A stretch of 64,000 nucleotides of DNA from Tetrahymena thermophila SB210 (lineage: Eukaryota > Ciliophora > Oligohymenophorea > Hymenostomatida > Tetrahymenidae), in contig NW_002476457.1 in NCBI RefSeq assembly GCF_000189635.1, positions 558,001 through 622,000 of the forward strand, written 5' to 3'. Positions 37,871 to 50,767 of this stretch are shown one piece after another. Both the position numbers and the translations under genes were made by a program. Under the pieces are notes generated by a model that was not told the DNA's origin, did no database searches, and saw only the letters and a program-made list of their open reading frames with translations. Numbering within the stretch: position 1 is the first letter of the stretch; the number at the start of each line of letters is the position of its first letter.

Positions 37871-40062
37871 TCATTATAAAGAATCTAATATTCTTAAATC
37901 TGTTTCACTTATTTCTTGGCTATTCTAAATTCTTTTAAAGAAAGAATTTATGTATTTTTCTTACAAGCTACTGTCGCTTAAAATAGAATACTATTCTTCG
38001 AAAAAGCTCATTTCTTTATTTTAAATTGAAATATTATTATTAAATATTTATAAATATTTTACTATCAGGTTCTTTCTAAAAATCTGAAGATAATCCAACT
38101 AGCTACAATATAGCCAACTAATCCTTACTCAGTAGAATTAAAGCTGCTTTCTTTAGTAATGTAATATCTCTATAGAACTGCAATACATCTAAGCTTTAAT
38201 TAATATAGTCATCTATTGCGCGCTTGTCATTTTAGCCTAATCCTTGGGATTACTAGTAATCACTTACCTTAAAACACCTTTTTAAATAAAATTTTAAGAA
38301 TTATTTAAAAAAAATAAAAATACTTCATTTTAAATATTTTGTTTTGAATATTTTTCAATACAGACTTGCATTTTATTGCTTTAATTTTTTTAAAGTAATA
38401 TTCCTCAACAAAATTCGTCCTTTGAGTCTTTTCTGTTTATAAAATAGTGTCCTATCGTTAGCCTTCTGAATAAATGCTATGGCTTTTCCTTAAATTAACA
38501 TGTTTACCCAATGCTTTAAATAATAATTCTGATTCTTAGCTTGATTCTTAAGATTTCAAAGTATTATTTTCAATAGTACTTTAAATTTAACAATTATCTT
38601 TTAAACTATTTTATTTCAATAACTGTGAATTTGCTAATTTTTTTTTCTTTTGAATCCTCCTCTATTAGCTTTTTAAACCGATTTCTTGATTAAATATACT
38701 TTTTATTGTTTTTTTTTTCACTACTTACAACTTTTATGCAGCTAACTCAAATGAGGTAAATTTATTATTTTAACATGTTGGTGAATTCATTAAAGGTGGC
38801 TAGATTTGATTTGTAGGTGATTAATCCTGGCTACTACAAATTGATTTTATTAATTTAGTATCAAAGGAAGGAACAATAATCTCTTAAACGCTATCTACTT
38901 TCATGTCTTCTTCTCGTTCTTCGATTTTATTTTAATCGAATTTTATTTAATTTTTAAAATATTCATCATCCTTTTTATCCAGAATTTTATTTTCTTTTAA
39001 TATATTCTAATATGTGCCAAGAAACATATTCTATAACATAAGAAGAAAAATTTCTTGTCTCATCAGCCTCTAAGCAAAATTTCTTCCTAAAAAACCTAAG
39101 CACATCAAAAGTGCTAAAGTGCTGTTACACTAAGCAAGTATTTATGGAAAAGTTGAATATTAAATTTGTATTACCTAAACAATTTCATCCATCTGAATAG
39201 TAAATTACAAATAAGCAGTCTAACCAACAGTTTAGATAAAAGATTATCTATCGAAGCTAAAATTTTGTATATCATATGATATAGGAGAAGAGAAAGTGCT
39301 CTCAGATTGAATTATAGCTCCTTGTTTAAGCTGAGTGATCTACTTTTGAGTTTTAAAAGTGTACAATTGAAATTAATCCCCTTACATATAAACATATGAA
39401 TTCCTGTAGTTTGTTTAAATTACCTATGATGTAGTATTATATTAAGAAGTTAAGAATTTCAAACGGAGATCAGAATAAGGGTTATTAACAACAGAGTTAA
39501 TTTCTGTTTAGTTGGCGCAATTATTAGGAATAAATTCTTTGAACATATCTGTGTCTTAACATTAATATACAAACATATAAATGTATGAAGATATGTTATC
39601 TTAGGTGCTTAAGGTTAATGAGTAGTTTTTAAGGTTAGAAAAATCCAAACAGTTAAACCCTTAAAGCTTGGCGCTACTACATTTAGTATAATTTAAAGGT
39701 ATCATTTAGAAATCGCTTCCATTTTAGTAAGCGAAAAGAGGAACATATACTAAATATGTCTTATTTTATTACTCTTATAAATCATCAAGATTGAGATTAA
39801 CTCCATACTCATATTTAAATCCAAAGAGGTCATTTTAAAGGTCAACAGAGATTGTTTCTTCTGAAATAAAACTTTAAGATGAGTAATTTGGGTTAATTTG
39901 ATTATTAAAATACAAATAAAATAAATATGATGAGTATATGAGCATGATTACTATTAGACATATTGATAAAATGGCTCCAGATAAACTACCTTTTCTTTTA
40001 GTATTAATCCCAAAATGGAATTGGAAAGGAGATGAGAAAATATCTATTTTGGAAAAATCCAT
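37871..40062 (-). CDS. Ciliate-type membrane protein, subfamily I copy 2
   Basis: Near-identical to the gene at 35109-37297, with the same three-exon structure, start (MDFSKIDIFSSPFQF) and stop context. It is three bases longer overall, from an in-frame insertion in the tail region near 38787. Long stretches differ by only a base or two per hundred (for example 38990-39220 against 36225-36455), and the differences I checked keep the frame. It is the closest pair in the array and has no subfamily II gene between it and copy 1. Confidence 0.78.
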
Positions 40063-40688
40063 GTTCAGTTTGTTTGATACTTTATGTAGAAGTTTGTTTT
40101 TATTATTCTTTTGTTGATTGGTTGTTTGTTTCTTTGTTTTATTCTTTGTTTTACAATTAATTTAAATATATTAGTTTTTGCAAAAAAGCAACCACCCTCT
40201 TTTAATTTCTTGAAATCAATAAAGTCAACAAAGCATTATCAAGTAATTTAGGGGGAGTGGTGGAATTTAATCAATCAATATACAATATTTATTAAAATAA
40301 CTATATTTGAAAGAATGGACAACTTAACTCTTTTGTTTTTAAAATAAAATTTAAAATTTCTAACTCTAAGATTAAAGTTTGATTAGAACAAATTATCATT
40401 TTTTTTAAATAAACACCATCTTTTCAAATAACAGAATTTAATTTATTTTAACTTAGTTTTACTAATTAATTCACTGTTGATAATAAAATTTATTGCTATA
40501 ATTTTTTATTTCTCTTGTCTCTTCAAAAATAGCCTAATTATTATTTGTTACATCCCAACTCAACATAAAAAATACGTGGTTTTTTGAGTAAGTTAAAAGA
40601 ATATTGAAATAAATGTTTACTCTATTTATTAAATGCAAGACATTTTGGTAATTGTTTAATTTAATATATGTACTTCTTAAATAAATAT
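40063..40688. repeat. Spacer upstream of copy 2
   Basis: No gene. The block at 40180-40265 (AGCAACCACCC...GGGGGAGTGGTG) recurs at 44535-44615 upstream of copy 3. The block at about 40540-40690 recurs at 44805-44965 and in weaker form at 50630-50770, where it is the 3' flank of subfamily II genes. Confidence 0.6.
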
Positions 40689-41840
40689 TCATAAAAAAGA
40701 GCTAAATATTCTTTAATTAAGATCAGTAATATTTTTATTATTACAAATTCTATTAAAGAAGGAATTAAAATACTACTATTGCAATGCGAAATATTTTAAT
40801 AAACAAAACTATTCTTCCAAATGACTCAAATTATTAGCTATAATATATTTAATTTAAATTCAAAAAAATAGTTCTAAAATTTACAATTGAAGGATAATTG
40901 GTTTTTTTAATAATCATCATTTGATTTAAATCGTGTTTAACTTGATGATAATCTAATAAGCTATAACGCAGCTAGTTAATCCTTACTTAGAAGCATTAGA
41001 ACAGCTTTCTTTTAAAAAATAGAAGATCTTTATAAATTTCCATAATATTAAAATTTGAATTAACTTGATCTTCTATAATATTTTTATGGATGGGATCTAA
41101 ACCCAGAGATTTGAGGTATTCCTTTCTTCTGAAAAACCTAATTAATTAATTAAATATAAAATTTTAACATTTTATGTAAGTTTAATATATAAAATAATAA
41201 AACTTTGTTTTTATAAATAATATTTTTCATTTTTTTAATAAGGAAGTTGTTAATATGATTTAAAAAAGTTCTACTTTTATTTAATCTTAGAGGTTTTCTT
41301 ATTAAACATTTTATATTTTTTTCAGAGAATTAATTTTTATTAAAGGCAAAAATAATATTTCTTAACATGTATCTTAAGATTCCAAGATGCTAATTTCAAT
41401 ATTATTTTAAAATTATTCAATATTTATTTTGCTTTTTATTTTTATAGGTGAATTAGCATAATAACATTTATTTTCCTTTCCTTAACTTTTTATTTAAATC
41501 TTAGAATTAACTCTAGCTAGAATTATTCTACTGAGAAATTTGATTTTAACTTTATTTTGTTAAATATATACTTTATTTTTAAATCTATTGATTGAGTTAT
41601 CAGCAGATTTTTTGATTTCGTATAAAATCAAGGAATAAAAATAGATTAAAGATTTTCTTTTTAGCATTAATCTTCATCTTCTTTCTATCCTAATTAAACT
41701 TGTTTTTGCAAATTTTATGATAATGCTAATCTTTTGTATCTCAATTATTTGATTTTTTTGAATGATTTAGTAAGTCCCTTGAAACATATTTTACAATATG
41801 AGAAAAAAAATATCCTACTTCATTAATTTTGAGGAAATTA
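40689..41840 (-). pseudogene. Truncated subfamily II pseudogene
   Basis: Matches the C-terminal half of the intact subfamily II gene at 50768-52947, including its last three exons and intron positions. The frame breaks near 41020 (within the block matching LLLVKKAVLMLLSKDQ), and further indels occur upstream. The 5' half is missing: similarity stops near 41840, where the TAGCTATAG junction block and the flank of the next subfamily I gene begin. With no N-terminal membrane segment and a broken frame it cannot encode the family protein. Confidence 0.75.
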
Positions 41841-42230
41841 TTCAATACTTGGATTAGCTATAGTCTCTTTGGGGGGTAGAGCTATTATTTTATCATATAT
41901 TTCATGGTCTCTCTCAATTTAAAATTTTTTATTATATATTAATTAAACAAAATGAATAAAACATGTAAAATGTTTTTGTTTAATAAATTAAATATATTAA
42001 TTAATTATAATATTTATGAAAGAGTAAAAAATAAATTATTAACTTTTTTAAACCTTTAAAAACTAAAATAATCTATTTTTATTCACCAAATATACATTTA
42101 ATTCACCAAATATATATTTAATTAGATATAATTATTTGTGCATTTATTGCTCTAAAATAAAATAAAAGTTAAGTGAAGCCAGATCTAATAACAAAGATGG
42201 ATGTATAGATATATTGATAACTTTTAAGCT
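41841..42230. repeat. Junction block and subfamily I 3' flank
   Basis: The junction block at 41850-41920 is shared with 37490-37560, followed by the standard subfamily I downstream flank. No gene. Confidence 0.6.
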
Positions 42231-44422
42231 TCATTATAAAGAATCTAATATTCTTAAATCTGTTTCACTTATTTCTTGGCTATCCTAAATTCTTTTAAAG
42301 AAAGAATTTATGTATTTTTCTTACAAGCTACTGTCGCTTAAAATAGAATACTATTCTTCGAAAAAGCTCATTTCTTTATTTTAAATTGAAATATTATTAT
42401 TAAATATTTATTAATTTTTTACTCTCAGGTTCTTTCTAAAAATCTGAAGATAATCCAACTAGCTACAATATAGCCAACTAATCCTTACTCAGTAGAATTA
42501 AAGCTGCTTTCTTTAGTAATGTAATATCTCTATAGAGCTGCAATATATCTAAGCTTTAATTAATATAGTCATCTATTGCGCGCTTGTCATTTTAGCCTAA
42601 TCCTTGGGATTACTAGTAATCACTTACCTTAAAACATCTTTTTAAATGAAATTTAAAGAATTATTTAAAAAAAATAAAAATACTTCATTTTAAATATTTT
42701 GTTTTGAATATTTTTCAATACAGACTAGCATTTTATTGCTTTAATTTTTTTAAAGTAATATTGCTCAACAAAATTTGTCCTTTGAGTCTTTTCTGTTTAT
42801 AAAATAGTGTCCTATCGTTAGCCTTCTGAATAAATGCTATTGCTTTTCTTTAAATGAACATGTTTACTCAATCCTTTAAATAATAATTCTGATTCTTAGC
42901 TTGCTTCTTAAGATTTCAAAGTATTATTTTCAAAAGTACTTTAAATTTAACAATTATCTTTTAAACTATTTTATTTCAATAACTGTGAATTTGCTAATTT
43001 TTTTTTCTTTTGAATCCTCTTCTATTAGCTTTTTAAACCGATTTCTTGATTAAATATACTTTTTATTGTTTTTTTTTTCACTACTTACAACTTTTATGCA
43101 GCTAACTCAAATGAGGTAAATCTATTATTTTAACATGTTGGTGAATTCATTATAGATGGCTAGATTTGATTTTTAGGTGATTAATTCTGGCTACTACAAA
43201 TTGATTTTATTAATTTAGTATCAAAGGAAGGAACAATAATCTCTTAAACGCTATCTACTTTCATATCTTCTTCTCGTTCTTCTATTCTATTTTTATCGAA
43301 TTTCATTTAATTTTTAAAATAATCATCATCCTTTTTATCCAGAATTTTATTTTCTTTTAATATATTCTAATATGTGCCAAGAAACATATTCTATAACATA
43401 AGAAGAAAAATTTATTGTCTCATCAGCCTCTAAGCAAAATTTCTTCCTAAAAAACCTAAGCACATCAAAAGTGCTAAAGTGCTGTTACACTAAGCAAGTA
43501 TTTATGGAAAAGTTGAATATTAAATTTGTATTACCTAAACAATTTCATCCATCTCAATAGTAATTTACAAATAAGAAGTCTAACCAAAAGTTTAGATCAT
43601 AGATTCTCTACTGTAGCTAAAATTTTGTATATCATATGATATAGGAGAAGAGAAAGTGCTCTCAGATTGAATTATAGCTCCTTGTTTAAGCTGAGTGATC
43701 TACTTTTGAGTTTTAAAAGTGTACAATTGAAATTAATCCCCTTACATATATACATATGAATTCCTGTAGTTTGTTTAAATTGCCTATGATGTAGTATTAT
43801 ATTAAGAGGTTAAGAATTTCAAACGGAAATCAGCATAAGGGTTATTAATAGTAGAGTTAATTTCTGTTTAGTTGGCGCAATTATCAGGAATAAATTCTTT
43901 GAACATATCTGTGTCTTAACATTAATATACAAACACGTAAATGTTTGAAGATATGTTATCTTAGGTGCTTAAGGTTAATGAGTAGTTTTTAAGGTTAGAA
44001 AAATCCAAACAGTTAAACCCTTAAAGCTTGGTGTTACTACATTTAGTATAATTTAAAGGTATCATTTAGTAATCGCTTCCATTTTAGTAATAGAAAAAAG
44101 GAACATATACTAAATATGTCTTATTTTATTACTCTTATAAATCATCAAGATTGAGATTAACTCCATACTCATATTTAAATCCAAAGAGGTCATTTTAAAG
44201 GTCAATAGAGATTATTTCTTCTGAAATAAAACTTTAAGATGAGTAATTTGGGTTAATTTGATTATTAAAATACAAATAAAATAAATATGATGAGTAAATG
44301 AGCATGACTATTATTAGAGCTATTGATAAAATGGCTCCAGATAAACTACCTTTTCTTTTAGTATTAATCCCAAAATGGAATTGGAAAGGAGAAGAGAAAA
44401 TATATATTTTGGAAAAATCCAT
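42231..44422 (-). CDS. Ciliate-type membrane protein, subfamily I copy 3
   Basis: Same three-exon layout and length as copy 2. It starts MDFSKIYIFSSPFQF, with the first membrane segment slightly changed (LSIALIIVMLIYSSYLFYLYF). The middle of the gene is almost identical to copies 1 and 2, while the flanks vary more. I saw no in-frame TGA in the parts compared directly (N-terminus, tail, both splice junctions). Upstream lies the scrambled subfamily II pseudogene. Confidence 0.77.
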
Positions 44423-44963
44423 GTTCAGTTTGATACTTTATGTAAATGTTTTTATTATTCTTTTGTTGGTTGGTTGTTTGTTTTTTTATTCTTTGTTTTA
44501 CAATTAATTTAAATTTATTAGTTTTTGTGTTGCAAAAAAGCAACCACCCTCCTTTAATATCTTGAAATCAATAAAGTTAGCAAAGCATTAACAAGTAATT
44601 TAGGGGGAGTGGTGCAATTTATTCAATTTACAATATTTATTAAAATAACTATATTTGAAAGAATGGGCAGATTTACTTTTTTGTTTTTAAAATAAAATTT
44701 AAAATCTCCAACTCTATGATTAAAGTTTGATTAGAACAAATTATTATTTTTTTTTTTAAATTTATTGCTTATCCAATTTTTTATTTCTCTTGTTTCTTCA
44801 AAAATAGCCTAATTATTATTTATTACATCCAAACCCAACATAAAAAATACATGGTTTTTTGAGTAAGTTAAAAATGTATTGAAATAAATGTTTACTATAT
44901 TTATTAAATGCAAGACGTTTTAGTAATTGTTTAATTTAATATATGCACATCTTAATTCAATAT
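44423..44963. repeat. Spacer upstream of copy 3
   Basis: Repeats the 40063-40688 spacer with small changes, including the GGGGGAGTGGTG block at about 44604-44615. No gene. Confidence 0.6.
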
Positions 44964-46765
44964 TCATAATAAAGAACTAAATATTCTTTAATAAAGATCA
45001 GTTATATTTTTATTATTACAGATTCTATTAATGAAGGAATTAATATTCTAGTATTGAAATGAGATGTATTTTAGTAAACTAAGTTATTCTTCCAAATAAC
45101 TCAAACTATTGGCTATAATATATTTAATTTAAATTTAAAAAAAGACAAAAATAGTTCTAAAATTTACAATTGAAGGATATTTGGTTTTTTTAATTTTCGT
45201 CATTAGATTTAAATTTTATATAACATGATGATAATCCAGTAAGCTATAACGCAGCTAGTTAATCCTTACTTAGAAGCATTTGAAAACCTTTATTTTAAAA
45301 AAAGAAGATCTTTATAAATTTCAAAAATATCAAAATTTGAATTAACTTGATCTTCGATAATACTTTTATGGATGGGATCTAAACCCAGAGATTTGAGGTA
45401 TTCCTTTCTTTTGAAAATCCTAATTAATATACAATTTTAATATTTTATGTAAGTTTAAATAAAATTACAAAACCTTGTTTTATAAATAATATTTTTTATT
45501 TTTTTCATAAGGAAGTTGTTTTTGGATGGTTTCAAGCACTTTTTTATAATAATGACTTATATTTAATATGATTTAAAAAGGTTCTACTTTTATTTAATTT
45601 TAGAGGATTTCTTATTTAATATTTTATATTTTTTTCAGAGAATTAATTTTTTTTAAAGGCAAAAATAATTTTCTTAACATGTTTCTTAATATTCCAAGAT
45701 GCTAATTTCAATATTATTTTAAAATTATTCAATATTTATTTTTATAGGTGAATTAACATAATAAAATTTATTTTCCTTTACTTTAATTTTTATTTAAAAT
45801 CTTCGAATTAACTCTAGATAGAGTTATTCTCCTGTGAAATCAAATCTTCCAGAATTTATTGCTTAATGTAATAGTGCGTTTGCTTTTTGATTTGCTTAGG
45901 TTTTTTTGGAAAAAGAATTTCCTAAAAATTAATGAAGTAGGATATTTTTTTTCACTTATAGTAAAATATGTTTCAAGGGACTTACAAAAACATTCTAAAA
46001 AAAACGAATAATTTATATACAAAAGATTATCATTATCATAAAATATTGCAAGAAAAATTTTAATTAGGATAGAAAGAAGATGAAGATTAATGCTAAAAAA
46101 AATCTTTAATCTATTTTTACTCCTTTATTTGATACGAAATCAATAAAATCTGCTGATAACTCTATGAATAGAATTTAAAATAAAGTATATATTTAACAAA
46201 ATAAAGTTCTAAATCAATTATACTAAACTTCATCCATTTCAATAGTAATTTACATTAAGGAGGTTTAATTCGCTTTTTTAATAAATGACTATCTGTTAAA
46301 GTTAAAGTTTTGTACTTCATACTAAATAGGAGCAGTTTCATCTTAAATTATTGCTCCCTTTTTTAGATAAGCGACTTATTTTTAAGTTTCAAAGGTATGT
46401 AGCTAAAATTATTCTCCTTAAAAATATGCATAATAGTTTCTATATCAAGACTAGGACTATTAGGATGATGTATTGTATTAAGATGTATATAATTTCAAAC
46501 GCAAGCTAGCATAAAGACTATAGATGTGCAGTTTTTAACTGGTGAGAAATCAATACAATTATAACCTTCTAGTTTATGGTTTGTGCATTTACTGTAATTT
46601 AAGGGTATTTATTAGAAATAGATCCCGTTTTAAAAGTAAAAATAAGGAATAAATACCAAATAGGTTTGATTTCATTATTCTTATAAATCACCAATATTGA
46701 GATTTATTCCGTATTCATATCTAAACCCAATTAAATCTTCTGAAAGATCAATATCAATAGAATTG
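44964..46765 (-). pseudogene. Scrambled subfamily II pseudogene with internal inversion
   Basis: Aligns to the intact subfamily II gene at 50768-52947 in three pieces. The C-terminal exons (44964 to about 45840) are in the expected orientation. The piece about 45841-46205 is in the opposite orientation: read on the plus strand it gives the family sequence around the second hydrophobic segment. The piece about 46210-46765 is again in the expected orientation, but it lacks an internal stretch near 46520 and stops short of the N-terminal membrane segment. Frameshifts are present as well (for example near 45290). Confidence 0.75.
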
Positions 46766-47981
46766 TGTAAACTTAAATACCAAGTGCTGTTTATTAACAA
46801 TATTCAACATACAAATAAGTAGGATATGACCCTATTAATTTTTCTGATAGCGTACCTAAAATGGGAATTTTTTCTTTTAAAAGTACCAATTATTTTTCAT
46901 AATTAAAGAGGATATGATTCACATATTATTTTAAAATATAAGTATGTAAATTATTCTATTACTTATAATAGTGATGTGATTTAGAGAGCTAGTAAATTAT
47001 TATAAAATAATATTCTTTATAGAGGAAGAGTTAAAGTAATTAAAAATTGCTTAAATTAATAATAGATAGTCAATATGAAATAAATAATACCAAAATACTG
47101 AACATGCTAATCTTCAAAAATTTTGAATTTATTAAATCTCCATTTTTATTAATGCACACTTTTCTATATTAGTTCATCATAATTCATGAATTTTTACACA
47201 ATTAATTATGATAATTCTTCTAATTAATTGTCTTCGGTTTATTTTGATATCATTTATTTCTAAATAAACCAAATACTCTTAATTTCATTAAAATCTGGAA
47301 TTTATCTAGGCTAATCATCTAATTCATCAAAATCATTATCTTCATAAACATTTTTAATTAATTATAATGAGAGAAGTTTTTACAAAAATTATGAGATAAT
47401 TGATATTATCAGATTTTTTAAATTTCTCATATGAATACATTAAGTAAGTTAAGTAGTTATGATAAAATGATAATACTTATGTTTAATTTTATTTAAAAAT
47501 TTTTTTTGTAATAATCAAATTTACAAAAATAAACAAATAATGTTGTAAAATTGAAAAAAAATATAAAAAATAATTGAGTTCACAGTCTCACTCAATTTCC
47601 ATTTTTTATACAGATTAATTTAGTTTAAGTTATGATTTTTTAATTAAACAAATTAAAATAAATAAAAACATTCAAAATGCCTTTGTTTAACAAATTAAAT
47701 ATATTAATTAACAATAATATTTATTAATGGAAGAGCTATAATAAATTTTAATTTATTTAAATCTTTAAAATTTAAAATAATATATTTTATTACACCAAAT
47801 ATTTATTTAATTAGATATAAATTTATTACATATTTATAACTCTAAAATAAATAATTAAATTCATAAATAAATAGGTAATTTGTAGATTTTATAAATCGAA
47901 TATTAATTAGTAATTTATTAGGATCATTTTGATAATTGATATCAGTTCTAATAAGAAAGGTAGATAAATATCTTTTAAGCT
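46766..47981. other. Spacer of mixed origin
   Basis: 46766-47380 has no partner elsewhere in the window and no convincing ORF. 47385-47980 is a diverged version of the subfamily I 3' flank (compare 34565-35105). No gene seen. Confidence 0.5.
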
Positions 47982-50164
47982 TCATTATAAAGAATCTAAA
48001 ATTCTTAAATCTGTTTCACTTATTTCTTGGCTATCCTAAATTCTTTTAAAGAAAAAATTTATGTATTTTTCTTACAAGCTACTGTCTCTTAAAATAGAAT
48101 ACTATTCTTCAAAAAAGCTCATTCCTTTATTTTAAATTGAAATATTATTATTAAATATTTATAAATATTTTACTCTCAGGTTCTTTCAAAAAATCTGATG
48201 ATAAACCAACTAGCTATAAAATAGCCAACTAATCCTTACTCAGTAGAATTAAAGCTGCTTTCTTTAAAAATGTAATATCTCTATAGAGCTGCAATACATC
48301 TAAGCTTTAATTAATATAGTCATCTATTGCGCGCTTGTCATTTTAGCATAATCCTTGGGATTACTAGTAATCACTTACCTTAAAACACCTTTTTAAATAA
48401 AATTTTAAGAATTATTTAAAAAAAATAAAAATACTTCATTTTAAATATTTTGTTTTGAATATTTTTCAATACAGACTAGCATTTTATTGCTTTAATTTTT
48501 TTAAAGTAATATTGCTCAACAAAATTCGTCCTTTGAGTCTTTTCTGTTTATAAAATAGTGTCTTATCGTTAGCCTTCTGAATAAATGCTATGGCTTTTCT
48601 TTAAATGAGAATTCTTACTCAATCCTTTAAATAAGGATTCTTAGCTTGTTTCTTAAGTTTTCAAAGTTATATTTTCAAAATTATTTTAAATTGAATAGTT
48701 ATCTTTTAAACTATTTTATTTCAATAACTTTGAATTTGTTAATTTTATTTTCTTTTAAATCCTCCTCTATTGGCTTTTTAAACCTATTTCTTGATTAAAT
48801 ATACTTTTTATTGTTTTTTTTTTCGCTCCTTACAACTTTTATTCAGCTAACTCAAATGAGATAAATCTATTATTTTAATATTTTGGTGAATTTAAAGGTG
48901 GCTAGATTTGATTTATAGGTGATTAATTATGGCTATTATTAATTGATTTTATTAATTTAATATCAAAGGAAGGAACAATAATCTCTTAAACGCTATCTAC
49001 TTTCAGGTCTTCTTCTCGTTCTTCTATTCTATTTTAATCGAATTTCATTTAATTTTTAAAATAATCATCATCCTTTTTATCCAGAATTTTACTTTCTTTT
49101 AATATATTCTAATAAGTTCCAAGAAACATATTCTATAACATAAGAAGAAAAATTTCTTATCTCATCAGCTTCTAAGCAAAATTTCTTCCTAAAAAACCTA
49201 AACACATCAAAAGTGCTAAAGTGCTGTTACACTAAGCAAGTATTTATGGAAAAGTTGAATATTAAATTTGTATTATTTAAACAATTTCATCCATCTGAAT
49301 AGTAATTTACAAATAGGAAGTCTAATTAGCATTTTAGATAAAAGATTATCTATTGAAGCTGAAATTTTGTAAATCATATTATATAGGAGAAGAGAAAGTG
49401 CTCTCAGATTGAATTATAGCTCCTTGTTTGAGCTTAGTGATCTGCTTTTGAGTTTTATAAGTGTACAATTGAAATTAATCCCCTTACAAATATACATATG
49501 AATTTCTGTAGCTTGATTAAATTGCTTATGATGTAGTATTATATTAAGAGGTGTAGAATTTCAAACGAAAATCAGCGTAGGGGTTATTAATAACAGAATT
49601 AATTTCTTTTTAATCAGCACAATTATTAGGAATAACAGTTTTGAATATATCTGTGTCTTAACATTAGTATACAAAAAGGTAAATATTTGAAGATATGTTA
49701 TCTAAGGTGCTTAAAATTAGTGAGTAGTTTTTAAGATTAGAAAAATCCAAACAATTAAACCCTTAAAGCTTGGCGTTACTACATTTAGTATAATTTAAAG
49801 GTATCAATTAGAAATCGCTTCCATTTTAAAAATAGAAAAAAGGAACAAATACTAAATATGTCTTATTTTACTAATCTTATAAATCATCAAGATTGAGATT
49901 AACTCCATACTCATATCTAAATCCAACGAGATCATTTGAAAGGTCAATAGAGATTGTTTCTTCTGAAATAAAACTTTGAGATGAGTAATTGGGGTTAATT
50001 TGATTGCTAAAATACTGATAAAATAAGTATGATGAGTAAATGAGTATAACTGTTATTAGAAATATTGATAAAATGGCTCCAGGTAAACTACCTTTTCTTT
50101 TAGTTTGTATTCCAAAATTGAATTGGAAAGGAGAAGAGAAAATATCTATTTTTGAAAGATCCAT
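47982..50164 (-). CDS. Ciliate-type membrane protein, subfamily I copy 4
   Basis: Same three-exon gene as copies 1-3, but the most diverged member. It starts MDLSKIDIFSSPFQFNFGIQTKRKG, has a membrane segment at about 30-54, and keeps the ISEETISIDLSNDLVGFRYEYG block after it. Frame is kept through the Lys-rich tail despite several compensating length changes near 48605-48670. It is followed downstream by the flank shared with the other copies and preceded upstream by the intact subfamily II gene, giving the complete I+II pair. Confidence 0.77.
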
Positions 50165-50204
50165 TTTCAGTTTGATGCTTTATGTAGAAGTTTTTATTAA
50201 TTTT

Positions 50205-50242
50205 TTGTTTTGTTTTGATTTGATTTGATTTGATTTGATTGG
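50205..50242. repeat. Pentanucleotide TTTTG/TTTGA run upstream of copy 4
   Basis: Two TTTTG units followed by five to six TTTGA units, ending about 40 bases upstream of the copy 4 start. At the same place copies 1-3 have shorter T/G-rich runs (TTGGTTGGTTG). It probably varies in length and lies in the 5' UTR or promoter. Confidence 0.7.
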
Positions 50243-50767
50243 CTGTAATATTCTTTGTTTTATAATTAATTTAAATATAAATTATATAAAAATAACTATT
50301 TATGAAAGAAAGCTCTTTGTTATAAATTATTATTTTGAGCATACAATCTTAATATTTAATTTATTCTATAGCCAACTTTACTCTTTTCCTGTTTTTTATA
50401 TAAAAGGCAAAACCTCTTAATTGATACTAAAGTTTGATTAGTGTAAATTATAATTATTTTTTTAAAAAACTAAAAAACCTCATTTTTTCTAAAAACAGAA
50501 TTTAATTTATTTTTCAACTTAATAATATTAATTGATTCACTACTGATAATACAATTTTTTTTATTTTATTACTTATCTAATTTTTTCTTTTTGGTCAATC
50601 ATACCTTGTTTGTTTTTTATTTTATTTAATTATCCCAATTCAACATACAAGATATAAAGTTTCTTGAGAAACTTAAAAAATATTTAAATGAATTTTTACT
50701 ATATTGATTAAATTAAAGATATTTTAATATTTTTTTAATTTAATATATGCACTTCTTAAATAAATAT
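50243..50767. repeat. Spacer between copy 4 and the subfamily II gene
   Basis: No gene. The part from about 50630 on is the subfamily II 3' flank also present at 40540 and 44805. Confidence 0.5.
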
